Shown: piece by piece, positions 19,201 to 27,522 of the stretch
How positions within the stretch are numbered: position 1 is the first letter of the stretch
How the letters are laid out: every line of letters begins with the position of its first letter
Source: Pseudomonas psychrophila HA-4
GTDB taxonomy: Bacteria; Pseudomonadota; Gammaproteobacteria; Pseudomonadales; Pseudomonadaceae
Length of the DNA: 59,160 nt
Reading direction: 5' to 3'
Assembly (NCBI RefSeq): GCF_000282975.1
Contig: NZ_ALJC01000021.1
Coordinates: forward strand, 1 to 59,160
The notes under the pieces: generated by a model
Told to the model about the DNA's origin: nothing
The model's input: only the letters and a program-made list of their open reading frames with translations
Database searches by the model: none
Translations under genes and position numbers: made by a program

Positions 19201-20963
19201 TCAACGTGTTCAATGATGAACATATTGTCGACCACATCCGGGGCTGCGCCAGACTTGCGCACCATTGCGAGATGCCGAATGACCACCGGAGCACCGTCAA
19301 CCTGACGGTCAGCAGTGTTGCTCTGCATTAAGGCCGCGACGTAGCCTGCACCGCGTGGGCTGAGGCCGTTTTCTTTCTTAAGACTGAGCTCCAGCGCCTG
19401 CAAGGGCAAATACGCACTGATTTGGTCCGCAAACAATTGTTCACGCTTGCGGGCATCACTCGTAGCGCCCAACAGTAGGCTCTGTAGCCTCTCTGGATAT
19501 GCCTTGCCGATGTTCACCCGCTCGATCAGTCCATTGCTGCGGATGATGTAGTCGGGCGTCAGCCAAGCAGGCAATGCCAACCCGTGCGAATGCTTTAGGC
19601 TCAACACCCCCGGCGGCCGCCCCACCAGATTTTTCAACGCAAGGTCGGTCAGGCTCATGATCACTTTTTCGGAGGCAGGTAGCGAAAAAGGGATACCGGC
19701 TGTGGAAAAAAACGTCAACTCTATATGGTCAGGGTTAAGCGCTTCGACAGAGAGATGACGGGATGAATCACGCTCCAAGCCTATCTGGTCAAGCTGCATC
19801 TGTTGCGTCAAGACATCGATGGAAAATGAGCGAATATCTGCAATACCGGTAAGGAAGGTACGGCCTTGGCTGCTTTTCTTGGCGCGGGCCAAGGCCAGGC
19901 TGTATTGGCGGTACTCGGACTGGTCGGCGGCAGATGCCCGCCTCAACCAATCAGGTAAATGCGTTTTAAGTGTACCGATGGCGCGGCCATTGACCGCAGA
20001 CGAAGCGAGCATGTACTGCGCGGGGTCACTGAGCAACAGACACACTGTTTGCAGCGCCTCGACCCCAACGCGCGCAGGCAACTTCAGTGCTCCTAGGCTC
20101 TCCAACTGCCTACCCAATATGATCTCGGCTTGAATGTCGAAAACATTGCCCTCAAGCTCGTAACGCTTGATACAGATTTCATCAGCCAAATAGGATGCAC
20201 CCATGCGCTGCCCACCGTATTCGATGACCGCGTCGATGGAGGGGAACACTCTGATAGTGCCATCGGGGCGACACATGAGAATCAGGTTGTCGCGTACCAG
20301 AACGATGAATGAACTGAGCCGGGTACTTCTGTGTTTCGCGTCGATGAGTGTTGATTCCAAGGCGTAAACCTGTACGCAGTTTTCGCCGTATTGGATTATT
20401 CGCCCTTCTCGATCAGGGCACAGAATCACTTGATTTACGGTTTCACGCGCCAAGTCACTCAAATCCTCTTGCCGGATCAAACCAATGCTCAAAGTGTCCT
20501 TGAGCACGTCACTGAACCAGCGCCAGCGGCTGACACCCGTATCTGCTGGGCCAGTCCAGTATTCGGCCAGCGCATTTTGAAAGCCGATAGGCACCGTCCA
20601 GGTTAATTCCCGGATCAAGGTGTCAATGACCTTCATATCCAGTAAATCAGGCTCCAGCCAATTGGGCGCGTCGTCGCACAGATAGTAAGACCGACCATTG
20701 AGCCTCTCTAAACTCAAACCATTGCCGTTGGCCAGATAATCCATAACCCGCGCCACGAAAGGCTGCAATTCCCAGCCACCTTCTGCCAGGGGTACGGCCA
20801 GTCGGGTGCGCGCCAGGTCAATCGTCAGGGAGGGATATTTTTGCGAAAGTGCCGCTGCAAGCAGTTGCCGGGTGACAGCTTCCAAGGTCGGGCGACCGGC
20901 AAACTGGGCCCTGACAGCATTTACCGCTGAAGCGAATGGTAAGGGCGTGGTGGGGGTTGACAT
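16293..20963 (-). CDS. Giant dermonecrotic-toxin-like (DUF6543) protein
   Basis: At 1556 residues this is the largest gene here. From memory it belongs to the large Pseudomonas family annotated DUF6543/dermonecrotic toxin domain: SLERLNGRSYYL near residue 83, VARPIYDHGGFQEPHYVRFGLG near 645, a hydrophobic hairpin at about 705-790 (VLLPFVSVPTMLTVGLSVML), a domain with LYVIHNKWHALVEDKLYEV near 880, and a conserved end (YSQLNKSNSPQATVNIYHG). There is no signal peptide. The C terminus is family-conserved, not a swapped toxin tip, and no immunity-like small gene adjoins. Activity is unproven. The 17.2-17.9 kb part looks more AT-rich than its surroundings. It interrupts the usg-asd neighbourhood. 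Confidence 0.75.
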   Translation of the reverse strand: MSTPTTPLPFASAVNAVRAQFAGRPTLEAVTRQLLAAALSQKYPSLTIDLARTRLAVPLAEGGWELQPFVARVMDYLANGNGLSLERLNGRSYYLCDDAPNWLEPDLLDMKVIDTLIRELTWTVPIGFQNALAEYWTGPADTGVSRWRWFSDVLKDTLSIGLIRQEDLSDLARETVNQVILCPDREGRIIQYGENCVQVYALESTLIDAKHRSTRLSSFIVLVRDNLILMCRPDGTIRVFPSIDAVIEYGGQRMGASYLADEICIKRYELEGNVFDIQAEIILGRQLESLGALKLPARVGVEALQTVCLLLSDPAQYMLASSAVNGRAIGTLKTHLPDWLRRASAADQSEYRQYSLALARAKKSSQGRTFLTGIADIRSFSIDVLTQQMQLDQIGLERDSSRHLSVEALNPDHIELTFFSTAGIPFSLPASEKVIMSLTDLALKNLVGRPPGVLSLKHSHGLALPAWLTPDYIIRSNGLIERVNIGKAYPERLQSLLLGATSDARKREQLFADQISAYLPLQALELSLKKENGLSPRGAGYVAALMQSNTADRQVDGAPVVIRHLAMVRKSGAAPDVVDNMFIIEHVDVNVGPHLLYRPFYHQSLHEFATRAALLEAIAQPGELQTSVLVWLSNVARPIYDHGGFQEPHYVRFGLGSEFAPIEVPPPATLSVDGASDELLQYVHNGKLVQFLYNSNANALVSQAERDSVSNTESRWGVLLERTNLIFNLVLLPFVSVPTMLTVGLSVMLLAAIKDIPSLNSEDPTTRELGLVDLLLNLVMVLFPPSASVPVRPSLADGVREQVVKPRAPGRSAERWPELPAPKVTAGAVAFLGELPDMQSTPLDFSFASSQNRLTSSQQIMLSRFEVTKPNPMPQPVLHNPSADVPRKGLYVIHNKWHALVEDKLYEVSAGSEGVVIVDPTDSKHLGPYLKSSGDGRWSLDLRLRLSGGMPKARLQALREQKDARRAEMLDQWVKLNEETPKLNATFQVSISVMERAEKDPRFTEEQRSVYRRKAESATQQMIDSYLLLLTNLDEFKNLFPDVKKYDIDGRILALATECNHLMVIYDHDLKGVPNRISKMASHSGNLRFDQVIKAYLDIYEKMIATLELRTRYLERLDQAGMQRYESSLKDVSLKKTNVDFFDVPIKNSYLNWLIKPSVKDWHINTALVESLESLVSPVRKLISTHAELNTFDFSSGESLEVLSSLVDSYAQSLDSLRGLGIISADELDSVFFNKIITMLDGLYQDVTKKMAAEIKPGIKRAELPLTPHRAPTADAPKRIIKTRNSGRLIGKLIPAGGEWPIEVVEVRAEEDDQLLGTYSEHGEVWDEIKVVTPKAPSVTQPLAILKGEARKRYADLEKHLRRAEEYKKISRYPQEVEEVLQHEAERLNHLAAELSKAINAQPLDAVVQSDLVLVEDLRSGATRLTEKGKELRIQLSLELPPTHGNLQYLLDQDRVQIAGLGKRIKLAGERKDYIQEYAINDKNGSPLWYAHIHYAAADTPKENYGVAHLKLKSQRRESYYSQLNKSNSPQATVNIYHGVIGKDLVQRWFLPLDNH

Positions 20964-21100
20964 AAAGAGTCCTCGCTAAATGATGATCGGTCGTGTGGCA
21001 GATCACGCATTTACGCCCGGACGCTACAAGGCGAGGTGTTAGATGGATATATCAGTCATGGCCCGGCTGAGACAGCAGGTGTAGTGAGGCACCAACGCGC

Positions 21101-21142
21101 ACAAAAAAACCGTGCTTCTTTGCAAAAAGCACGGTTTTTTGT
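21101..21142 (-). terminator. Bidirectional terminator after asd
   Basis: An AAAAAAACCGTGCTT/AAGCACGGTTTTTT stem-loop with A and T runs on both sides lies 15 bases past the asd stop on the minus strand. It separates asd from the giant gene, so the giant gene must use its own promoter. Confidence 0.9.
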
Positions 21143-21156
21143 AATGCATCAGAAAA

Positions 21157-22269
21157 TCAACGCTCTAGCAGAATCCGCAGCATGCGGCGCAACGGCTCAG
21201 CCGCACCCCACAGCAACTGGTCGCCCACGGTGAAAGCACCGAGGAACTGCGAACCCATGTTCAGCTTGCGCAGACGACCAACCGGCACATTGAGTGTGCC
21301 TGTCACTTTGGTTGGACTCAGCTCTTGCATGCTGATTTCACGCTGATTCGGCACCAGCTTGACCCAAGGGTTGTGCTGGCTGATCAGACCTTCGATGTCC
21401 GCGATTGGCACATCTTTGTTCAGTTTGATCGTCAGCGCCTGGCTGTGGCAACGCATCGCACCGATACGCACGCAGATACCGTCCACCGGAACCGGGTTTT
21501 TGAAGCGACCCAGAATCTTGTTGGTTTCGGCTTGCGCTTTCCATTCTTCGCGGCTTTGGCCGTTGGGCAGCTCTTTGTCGATCCACGGGATCAAGCTGCC
21601 AGCCAATGGCACGCCAAAGTTTTCAGTCGGGTAAGCGTCGCTGCGCATGGCTTCGGCCACACGACGGTCGATGTCAAGGATCGCGCTGGCCGGATCAGCC
21701 AGTTGATCGGCAACAGCGGCATGGGTCGCGCCCATTTGCTTGATCAGTTCACGCATGTTCTGCGCACCGGCGCCCGAGGCCGCCTGATACGTCATTGCGC
21801 TCATCCACTCCACCAGGCCAGCTTCAAACAAGCCACCCAAGCCCATCAGCATCAGGCTGACGGTGCAGTTGCCGCCGATGTAGTTCTTGGTGCCAGCGTC
21901 CAACTGCTGGTCGATCACCTTGCGGTTGACCGGATCCAGAATAATGACCGCGTCATCCTGCATGCGCAGGCTTGACGCTGCATCGATCCAGTAACCTTGC
22001 CAGCCTGCCTCACGCAGCTTCGGGAACACCTCGGTGGTGTAGTCGCCGCCTTGGCAAGTCAGGATCACATCGAGGGTTTTTAACTCTTCAATGTTGTAAG
22101 CATCCTTCAGCGGAGCAATATCTTTGCCCACGGACGGACCTTGTCCACCGACATTGGAGGTAGTGAAAAACACCGGTTCAATAAGATCGAAATCCTGCTC
22201 TTCCAGCATCCGCTGCATGAGCACGGAACCAACCATACCGCGCCAACCGACCAGACCTACACGTTTCAT
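21157..22269 (-). CDS. asd: Aspartate-semialdehyde dehydrogenase
   Basis: Asd reduces aspartyl phosphate to the semialdehyde for Lys, Met, Thr and diaminopimelate synthesis. The start at 22269 ([15 protein letters not shown]) has AAAGG before it and gives 370 residues; a longer frame adds 15. The catalytic Cys is C135 in GGNCTVSL. The family signature [15 protein letters not shown] is present. This is the active paralogue of the Cys-less Usg protein in this window. It lies directly downstream of leuB. Confidence 0.97.
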   Translation of the reverse strand: MKRVGLVGWRGMVGSVLMQRMLEEQDFDLIEPVFFTTSNVGGQGPSVGKDIAPLKDAYNIEELKTLDVILTCQGGDYTTEVFPKLREAGWQGYWIDAASSLRMQDDAVIILDPVNRKVIDQQLDAGTKNYIGGNCTVSLMLMGLGGLFEAGLVEWMSAMTYQAASGAGAQNMRELIKQMGATHAAVADQLADPASAILDIDRRVAEAMRSDAYPTENFGVPLAGSLIPWIDKELPNGQSREEWKAQAETNKILGRFKNPVPVDGICVRIGAMRCHSQALTIKLNKDVPIADIEGLISQHNPWVKLVPNQREISMQELSPTKVTGTLNVPVGRLRKLNMGSQFLGAFTVGDQLLWGAAEPLRRMLRILLER

Positions 22270-22337
22270 CGCAACGACACCTTTAACAAAAAGTGGGGTC
22301 GTTACTTCCACCAACAGGAAGTAACGGGCCCGAGAGA

Positions 22338-23420
22338 TTACAGATTCTGTAGCGCCGCGACTACTGCGTCACCCATTTCCTGTGTTCCGACCTTGGTGCA
22401 GCCCGTCGACCAGATGTCGCCGGTACGCAGTCCCTGATCCAGAACCAGGCTTACGGCCTTCTCGATGGCGTCAGCGGCAGCCTGCTGATTGAAGCTGTAA
22501 CGCAGCATCATCGAGACCGACAAAATGGTGGCCAACGGGTTGGCAATGCCCTGCCCGGCGATGTCCGGGGCCGAGCCGTGGCACGGCTCGTACATGCCTT
22601 TGTTGTGGGTGTCCAAGGACGCCGACGGCAGCATGCCGATAGAGCCGGTGAGCATCGAGGCCTGGTCGGACAGGATGTCGCCGAACATGTTGTCGGTCAC
22701 GATCACGTCGAACTGCTTAGGCGCACGCACCAGTTGCATGGCCGCGTTGTCGACGTACATGTGGCTCAGTTCAACGTCCGGGTAGTCCTTGGCCACTTGC
22801 TCAACCACTTCACGCCACAGTTGGCTGGAAGCCAAAACGTTGGCTTTGTCGACCGAGCACAGTTTTTTGCCGCGCACACGGGCCATATCAAAACCGACAC
22901 GGGCGATGCGACGGATTTCGCTCTCGCTATACGGCAGCGTGTCGAACGCCTGGCGCTCGCCATTTTCCAGCTCGCGGGTGCCGCGTGGCGAGCCAAAATA
23001 GATACCGCCGGTCAATTCACGAACAATCAGAATGTCCAGGCCCGAAACGATTTCCGGCTTTAGGCTCGACGCTTCGGCCAGTTGCGGGTACAGGATCGCC
23101 GGACGCAGGTTGCCGAACAGACCCAGTTGCGCACGAATTTTCAGCAGGCCGCGCTCAGGGCGAATGTCACGCTCGATGGTGTCCCACTTCGGGCCACCCA
23201 CAGCGCCCAGCAATACGGCATCAGCGGCACGAGCGCGTTCTAGGGTCTCGTCTGCCAGCGGCACGCCATGCTTGTCGATGGCCGCGCCACCGATCACATC
23301 GTGGGTCAGCTCAAAGTCGAGCTGGAACTTATCATTGGCCAGCTCAAGCACTTTGACCGCTTGAGCCATGATTTCTGGGCCAATACCGTCGCCTGGGAGA
23401 ATCAGAATCTGCTTGCTCAT
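22338..23420 (-). CDS. leuB: 3-isopropylmalate dehydrogenase
   Basis: LeuB oxidises and decarboxylates 3-isopropylmalate with NAD in leucine synthesis. The ATG at 23420 with AGAGGAAC before it gives 360 residues ([16 protein letters not shown]). It has the Tyr of ELTGGIYFG, the active-site Lys-Ala-Asn of [10 protein letters not shown], and the metal Asp residues in [17 protein letters not shown]. The next gene upstream is a methyltransferase, then leuD and leuC, so this is a leuC-leuD-X-leuB run. Confidence 0.97.
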   Translation of the reverse strand: MSKQILILPGDGIGPEIMAQAVKVLELANDKFQLDFELTHDVIGGAAIDKHGVPLADETLERARAADAVLLGAVGGPKWDTIERDIRPERGLLKIRAQLGLFGNLRPAILYPQLAEASSLKPEIVSGLDILIVRELTGGIYFGSPRGTRELENGERQAFDTLPYSESEIRRIARVGFDMARVRGKKLCSVDKANVLASSQLWREVVEQVAKDYPDVELSHMYVDNAAMQLVRAPKQFDVIVTDNMFGDILSDQASMLTGSIGMLPSASLDTHNKGMYEPCHGSAPDIAGQGIANPLATILSVSMMLRYSFNQQAAADAIEKAVSLVLDQGLRTGDIWSTGCTKVGTQEMGDAVVAALQNL

Positions 23421-23492
23421 GTGTTCCTCTTTCTTGTCGGTTGATGCCCCCCGCGGGCGCACCCTAAAAATGTTCCGAATAACTGACCTGGA

Positions 23493-24260
23493 TTACTTCT
23501 CAGCCCACAGCACCAGCACATCGGTACTGAACGAGCCATCTGCGGCAATTTCAAAGTACTCGCGCACTTCGGTCCCCATCGACTGCTGCAACTCGCGAAT
23601 GGCCGCGCTCATCACCGGCGGCGTACGCATACGCTCGATCCAGGAGGTGAACTCTAAACGCAAACGCTGACGCTGTGTGCTGCGTACTTGCAAACCGGCT
23701 TCATTGACCTGACGCAGCCACTCGCCCGCCGAATAATCACGCACATGACTGGTGTCTCGCAGCACTTCAACGCTCTGCAAGTAGGTGTCAAACAACGGGC
23801 TGCCCGGCGACAACACATCTATAAAAGCTGCTGCGCCGCCCGGCTTGAGCACACGGCGCACTTCGCGCAGGGCCAGGCCGAGGTCGCTCCAGTGGTGCGC
23901 CGAGTAACGGCTGAGCACATAGTCGAACTCGCCATCGGCAAACGGCAAACGCTCGGCAGCACCACACACGGTGCTGATGTTGTTCAGCCCGCGATCAGCG
24001 GCGGCCGAACTGACCACATCGAGCATTTGCTGCGACAGGTCGTAGGCAACAACATCATTAACCAGCGCCGCAACGTGAAAACTGACATGACCCGCTCCGC
24101 AACCCAGGTCCAGCACTCGCGCAGTTGGCTTATCGGCCAACTCGGCCTTTAGCAAGCCGAATTCAGTGCCTTGCGCATGCACCGCGCTGCTCAGATAGGC
24201 CGCAGCCTGTTCACCGAATTGCTTTTGTACAACCTGACTGTGCTGGGCGGTGCGGGTCAT
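23493..24260 (-). CDS. Class I SAM-dependent methyltransferase
   Basis: The 255-residue protein (ATG at 24260, with AAGGAAG upstream) has the SAM motif VLDLGCGAGH near residue 49, an acidic second-strand end (VAYDLS) and the ALREVRRVLKPGGAAAF segment typical of UbiE-like enzymes. The substrate is unknown. Its place between leuB and leuD is a conserved Pseudomonas feature rather than evidence for a leucine role. It is separated from leuD by a REP pair. Confidence 0.85.
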   Translation of the reverse strand: MTRTAQHSQVVQKQFGEQAAAYLSSAVHAQGTEFGLLKAELADKPTARVLDLGCGAGHVSFHVAALVNDVVAYDLSQQMLDVVSSAAADRGLNNISTVCGAAERLPFADGEFDYVLSRYSAHHWSDLGLALREVRRVLKPGGAAAFIDVLSPGSPLFDTYLQSVEVLRDTSHVRDYSAGEWLRQVNEAGLQVRSTQRQRLRLEFTSWIERMRTPPVMSAAIRELQQSMGTEVREYFEIAADGSFSTDVLVLWAEK

Positions 24261-24290
24261 GGTGACTTCCTTTGTGATCATTGATTACCC

Positions 24291-24345
24291 GTGGGAGCGC
24301 GCTTGCTCGCGCAGGTGATGCGATCGCGAGCACGCCCGCTCCCAG
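24291..24345. repeat. REP doublet
   Basis: GTGGGAGCGCGCTTGCTCGC and its inverted partner GCGAGCACGCCCGCTCCCA form a REP pair between leuD and the methyltransferase gene. It may attenuate or stabilise the leuCD transcript. Confidence 0.8.
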
Positions 24346-24365
24346 CGTTCAATAAATACGCTTAT

Positions 24366-25010
24366 TTACGCGTCGCGAAACAACCATGGTTGGCTCGCTC
24401 GGTGCTTGCTTTCAAACGCTGCAATGGCATCGCCGTCTTGCAAGGTCAAGCCGATGTCGTCGAGGCCGTTGAGCAGGCAGTGCTTACGGAACGCATCGAT
24501 TTCGAAGCTCAACACCTTGCCGTCCGGACGGGTCACGGTTTGCGCTTCAAGGTCAATGCTGAGCTGATAACCTGGCTCGGCTTCGACCTGAGCAAACAGT
24601 TCATCGACGTCGGCATCGCTCAAGATGATCGGCAACAAGCCGTTCTTGAAGCTGTTGTTGAAGAAAATGTCGGCGTAACTCGGCGCGATAATGCTGCGAA
24701 ATCCGTACTCTTCCAACGCCCAAGGGGCGTGTTCACGGCTGGAGCCACAGCCGAAGTTCTCACGGGCCAGCAACACGCTGGCGCCCTGATAGCGTTCGGC
24801 GTTGAGCACAAAGTCTTTGTTCAGCGGACGCTTGGAGTTGTCCTGGTACGGCTGACCCACGTCCAAATAACGCCATTCATCAAACAGGTTTGGGCCAAAG
24901 CCGGTACGTTTGATGGATTTCAAAAACTGCTTTGGAATGATCTGATCGGTGTCGACATTGGCGCGATCCAAAGGTGCGACAAGCCCGGTGTGCTGGGTAA
25001 AAGCTTTCAT
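24366..25010 (-). CDS. leuD: 3-isopropylmalate dehydratase small subunit
   Basis: LeuD forms isopropylmalate isomerase with LeuC. The 214 residues show the aconitase swivel signature: [14 protein letters not shown] near the start, [13 protein letters not shown] at about 75 and [19 protein letters not shown] precedes the ATG, ten bases after leuC. It is the second gene of the leuCD operon. Confidence 0.97.
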   Translation of the reverse strand: MKAFTQHTGLVAPLDRANVDTDQIIPKQFLKSIKRTGFGPNLFDEWRYLDVGQPYQDNSKRPLNKDFVLNAERYQGASVLLARENFGCGSSREHAPWALEEYGFRSIIAPSYADIFFNNSFKNGLLPIILSDADVDELFAQVEAEPGYQLSIDLEAQTVTRPDGKVLSFEIDAFRKHCLLNGLDDIGLTLQDGDAIAAFESKHRASQPWLFRDA

Positions 25011-25020
25011 GCTGCGCTCC

Positions 25021-26439
25021 TTAGATCAATTCGCGGACGTCGATGAAACGACCGTTTACAGCGGCGGCGGCGGCCATGGCCGGGCTTACCAAGTGAGTAC
25101 GACCACCGGCACCCTGACGCCCTTCGAAGTTGCGGTTGGAGGTCGAAGCACAGTGCTCGCCCGACTCAAGACGGTCCGGGTTCATTGCCAGACACATTGA
25201 GCAACCCGGCTCGCGCCATTCAAAACCCGCTTCCAAAAAGATCTTGTCCAGACCTTCCGACTCGGCCTGTGCCTTAACCAGGCCCGAACCCGGCACCACA
25301 ATCGCCTGTTTGATGGTCGACGCCACTTTGCGGCCCTTGGCAATCACGGCCGCAGCGCGCAGGTCTTCAATCCGCGAGTTAGTGCACGAACCAATGAACA
25401 CACGGTCCAGCTGAATATCGGTGATCGCTTGATTGGCGTTCAAACCCATGTACTTCAAGGCCCGTTCAATCGAACCACGCTTGACCAAATCAGCTTCCTG
25501 CGCAGGGTCCGGCACGTTCTGATCCACCGCCAAGACCATTTCAGGCGAAGTGCCCCAACTGACTTGTGGCTTGATCTGCGCGGCGTCCAACTCAACAACG
25601 GTATCGAATTGCGCGTCGGTATCCGACACCAAGTCTTTCCAAGCTTCTACCGCCAAGTCCCATTCAGCACCTTTGGGGGCAAACGGACGGCCTTTAACAT
25701 AAGCCACGGTCTTCTCATCAGCCGCCACCAGACCCACACGGGCACCCGCTTCGATCGACATGTTGCAAATGGTCATGCGGCCTTCAACCGACAACTCACG
25801 AATCGCGCTACCGGCGAACTCGATGGCGTGGCCATTGCCGCCCGCTGTACCGATTTTGCCGATCACGGCCAACACGATGTCCTTGGCGGTCACGCCGAAC
25901 GGCAATTGACCCTCAACCAAAACCAGCATGTTTTTCATTTTTTTGGCCACCAAGCACTGCGTGGCGAGCACGTGCTCAACCTCGGAGGTGCCGATGCCGT
26001 GAGCCAGGGCACCAAACGCGCCGTGGGTCGAGGTGTGAGAGTCGCCGCAGACCACTGTCATGCCGGGCAAGGTCGCGCCCTGCTCCGGGCCAATGACGTG
26101 AACGATGCCTTGGCGCACATCGTTCATCTTAAATTCGGTGATGCCGTATTCGTCGCAGTTATCGTCGAGGGTTTGTACCTGCAAGCGGGACACCTGGTCA
26201 GCAATCGCTTCGATCCCGCCTTTACGCTCTGGCGTGGTCGGTACGTTGTGGTCCGGGGTCGCAATGTTGGCATCAATACGCCAAGGTTTGCGCCCTGCCA
26301 GACGCAGACCTTCGAAGGCTTGCGGCGAAGTCACTTCGTGAATGATATGGCGGTCGATATAGATCAGCGCCGAACCATCGTCGCGCTGCTTGACCAAATG
26401 CGAATTCCAGAGTTTGTCGTAGAGCGTTTTGCCGGCCAT
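25021..26439 (-). CDS. leuC: 3-isopropylmalate dehydratase large subunit
   Basis: The 472-residue large subunit of isopropylmalate isomerase carries a 4Fe-4S cluster. Its ligands are visible as Cys in IGSCTNSR and the pair in [10 protein letters not shown]. The substrate loops [25 protein letters not shown] and [13 protein letters not shown] are intact. GAGGAAAC lies eight bases before the ATG. It is divergent from a LysR gene with a 132-base shared promoter region. Confidence 0.97.
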   Translation of the reverse strand: MAGKTLYDKLWNSHLVKQRDDGSALIYIDRHIIHEVTSPQAFEGLRLAGRKPWRIDANIATPDHNVPTTPERKGGIEAIADQVSRLQVQTLDDNCDEYGITEFKMNDVRQGIVHVIGPEQGATLPGMTVVCGDSHTSTHGAFGALAHGIGTSEVEHVLATQCLVAKKMKNMLVLVEGQLPFGVTAKDIVLAVIGKIGTAGGNGHAIEFAGSAIRELSVEGRMTICNMSIEAGARVGLVAADEKTVAYVKGRPFAPKGAEWDLAVEAWKDLVSDTDAQFDTVVELDAAQIKPQVSWGTSPEMVLAVDQNVPDPAQEADLVKRGSIERALKYMGLNANQAITDIQLDRVFIGSCTNSRIEDLRAAAVIAKGRKVASTIKQAIVVPGSGLVKAQAESEGLDKIFLEAGFEWREPGCSMCLAMNPDRLESGEHCASTSNRNFEGRQGAGGRTHLVSPAMAAAAAVNGRFIDVRELI

Positions 26440-26497
26440 CAGACGGTTTCCTCATCAGCTACTTTCTGTGCCAATAACCACTTGGCTTGTGAGGTCG

Positions 26498-26526
26498 ATC
26501 CTATGGGGTTACAGTGAATAACTCAA
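26498..26526 (-). promoter_or_regulatory. Candidate sigma70 promoter of leuCD
   Basis: On the minus strand TTGAGT (26521-26526) and TAGGAT (26498-26503) are separated by exactly 17 bases. Each matches consensus at four of six positions. Its place just below a palindrome and divergent from lysR fits regulation by the LysR protein. Confidence 0.5.
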
Positions 26527-26529
26527 ATT

Positions 26530-26542
26530 CATATTTTTTATG
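26530..26542. promoter_or_regulatory. Candidate LysR operator between leuC and lysR
   Basis: The palindrome CATA-N5-TATG lies between the divergent starts, directly upstream of the leuC -35. It is the size and type of site bound by LysR proteins, but no binding has been shown. Confidence 0.35.
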
Positions 26543-26571
26543 CTTTGGATAACCAACAGGAATTCGAATAG

Positions 26572-27465
26572 ATGGATCTCGCGAATCTCAACGCCTTCAT
26601 CGCCATTGCTGAAACCGGAAGCTTCTCCGGGGCCGCCGAACGGTTGTTTTTAACCCAGCCCGCAATCAGCAAGCGCATCGCCAGCATCGAGCAGCAACTC
26701 AAGCTGCGGCTGTTTGATCGGTTGGGCCGCGAAGTCAGTTTGACCGAGGCGGGCCGGGCGTTACTGCCACGGGCGTATCAGATTCTCAACGTGCTAGATG
26801 ACACCCGGCGGGCGCTGAACAACCTCAATGGCGAAGTCAGCGGGCGCCTCACGCTGGCCACCAGTCACCATATTGGCCTGCACCGTTTACCACCCTTGTT
26901 GCGCGAGTTCACCCGCACTTACCCCAAGGTCGCGCTCGATATTCAGTTCCTGGATTCAGAAGTTGCCTACGAAGAAATTCTGCATGGCCGCGCCGAACTG
27001 GCGGTTATTACCCTGGCACCAGAGCCGCACTCGCTGATCCGCGCAGTGCCGGTGTGGGATGACCCGCTGGATTTCGTGGTCGCGCCCGAGCACAGCCTGA
27101 CCCGCCAGGCCGCCGTCAGTCTGGCCGACATTGCGCACCATCCGGCAGTGTTTCCCGGCGGCAACACCTTCACCCATCATATTGTGCAGCGCCTGTTTGA
27201 AGGCCAGGGCCTGACGCCCAACATCGCCATGAGCACCAACTACCTTGAAACCATCAAAATGATGGTCTCTATTGGCTTGGCATGGAGCGTGCTGCCGCGC
27301 ACCATGCTCGATGAACAAGTGGCATCGATCGCTTTGCCGGGCATTCAGTTGACACGCCAGCTAGGCTATATCGTGCACACCGAACGAACGTTGTCGAATG
27401 CCGCACACGCCTTCATGACACTGCTAGATGCTCAGGACGATACGCAGCACACCGAACACCCCTGA
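26572..27465 (+). CDS. LysR-family transcriptional regulator divergent from leuC
   Basis: This 297-residue protein has an N-terminal winged helix (LNAFIAIAETGSFSGAAERLFLTQPAISKRI) and a periplasmic-binding-like effector domain from about residue 90. Position and orientation match the LysR gene beside leuC in other pseudomonads. By analogy it may control leuCD or a methyl-citrate/branched-chain response, but the effector is unknown. AGGA precedes the ATG. Confidence 0.9.
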   Translation: MDLANLNAFIAIAETGSFSGAAERLFLTQPAISKRIASIEQQLKLRLFDRLGREVSLTEAGRALLPRAYQILNVLDDTRRALNNLNGEVSGRLTLATSHHIGLHRLPPLLREFTRTYPKVALDIQFLDSEVAYEEILHGRAELAVITLAPEPHSLIRAVPVWDDPLDFVVAPEHSLTRQAAVSLADIAHHPAVFPGGNTFTHHIVQRLFEGQGLTPNIAMSTNYLETIKMMVSIGLAWSVLPRTMLDEQVASIALPGIQLTRQLGYIVHTERTLSNAAHAFMTLLDAQDDTQHTEHP

Positions 27466-27522
27466 AAGAACAGGCCAAAACACGGACAGCTCTCAAGATT
27501 TTCATCTCAAGGATCGCAGTTC

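Noticed and set aside
25429..26517. 362-codon plus-strand ORF opposite leuC
   Set aside because: It is antisense to leuC and its promoter region; its composition mirrors leuC codons and no domain is visible.
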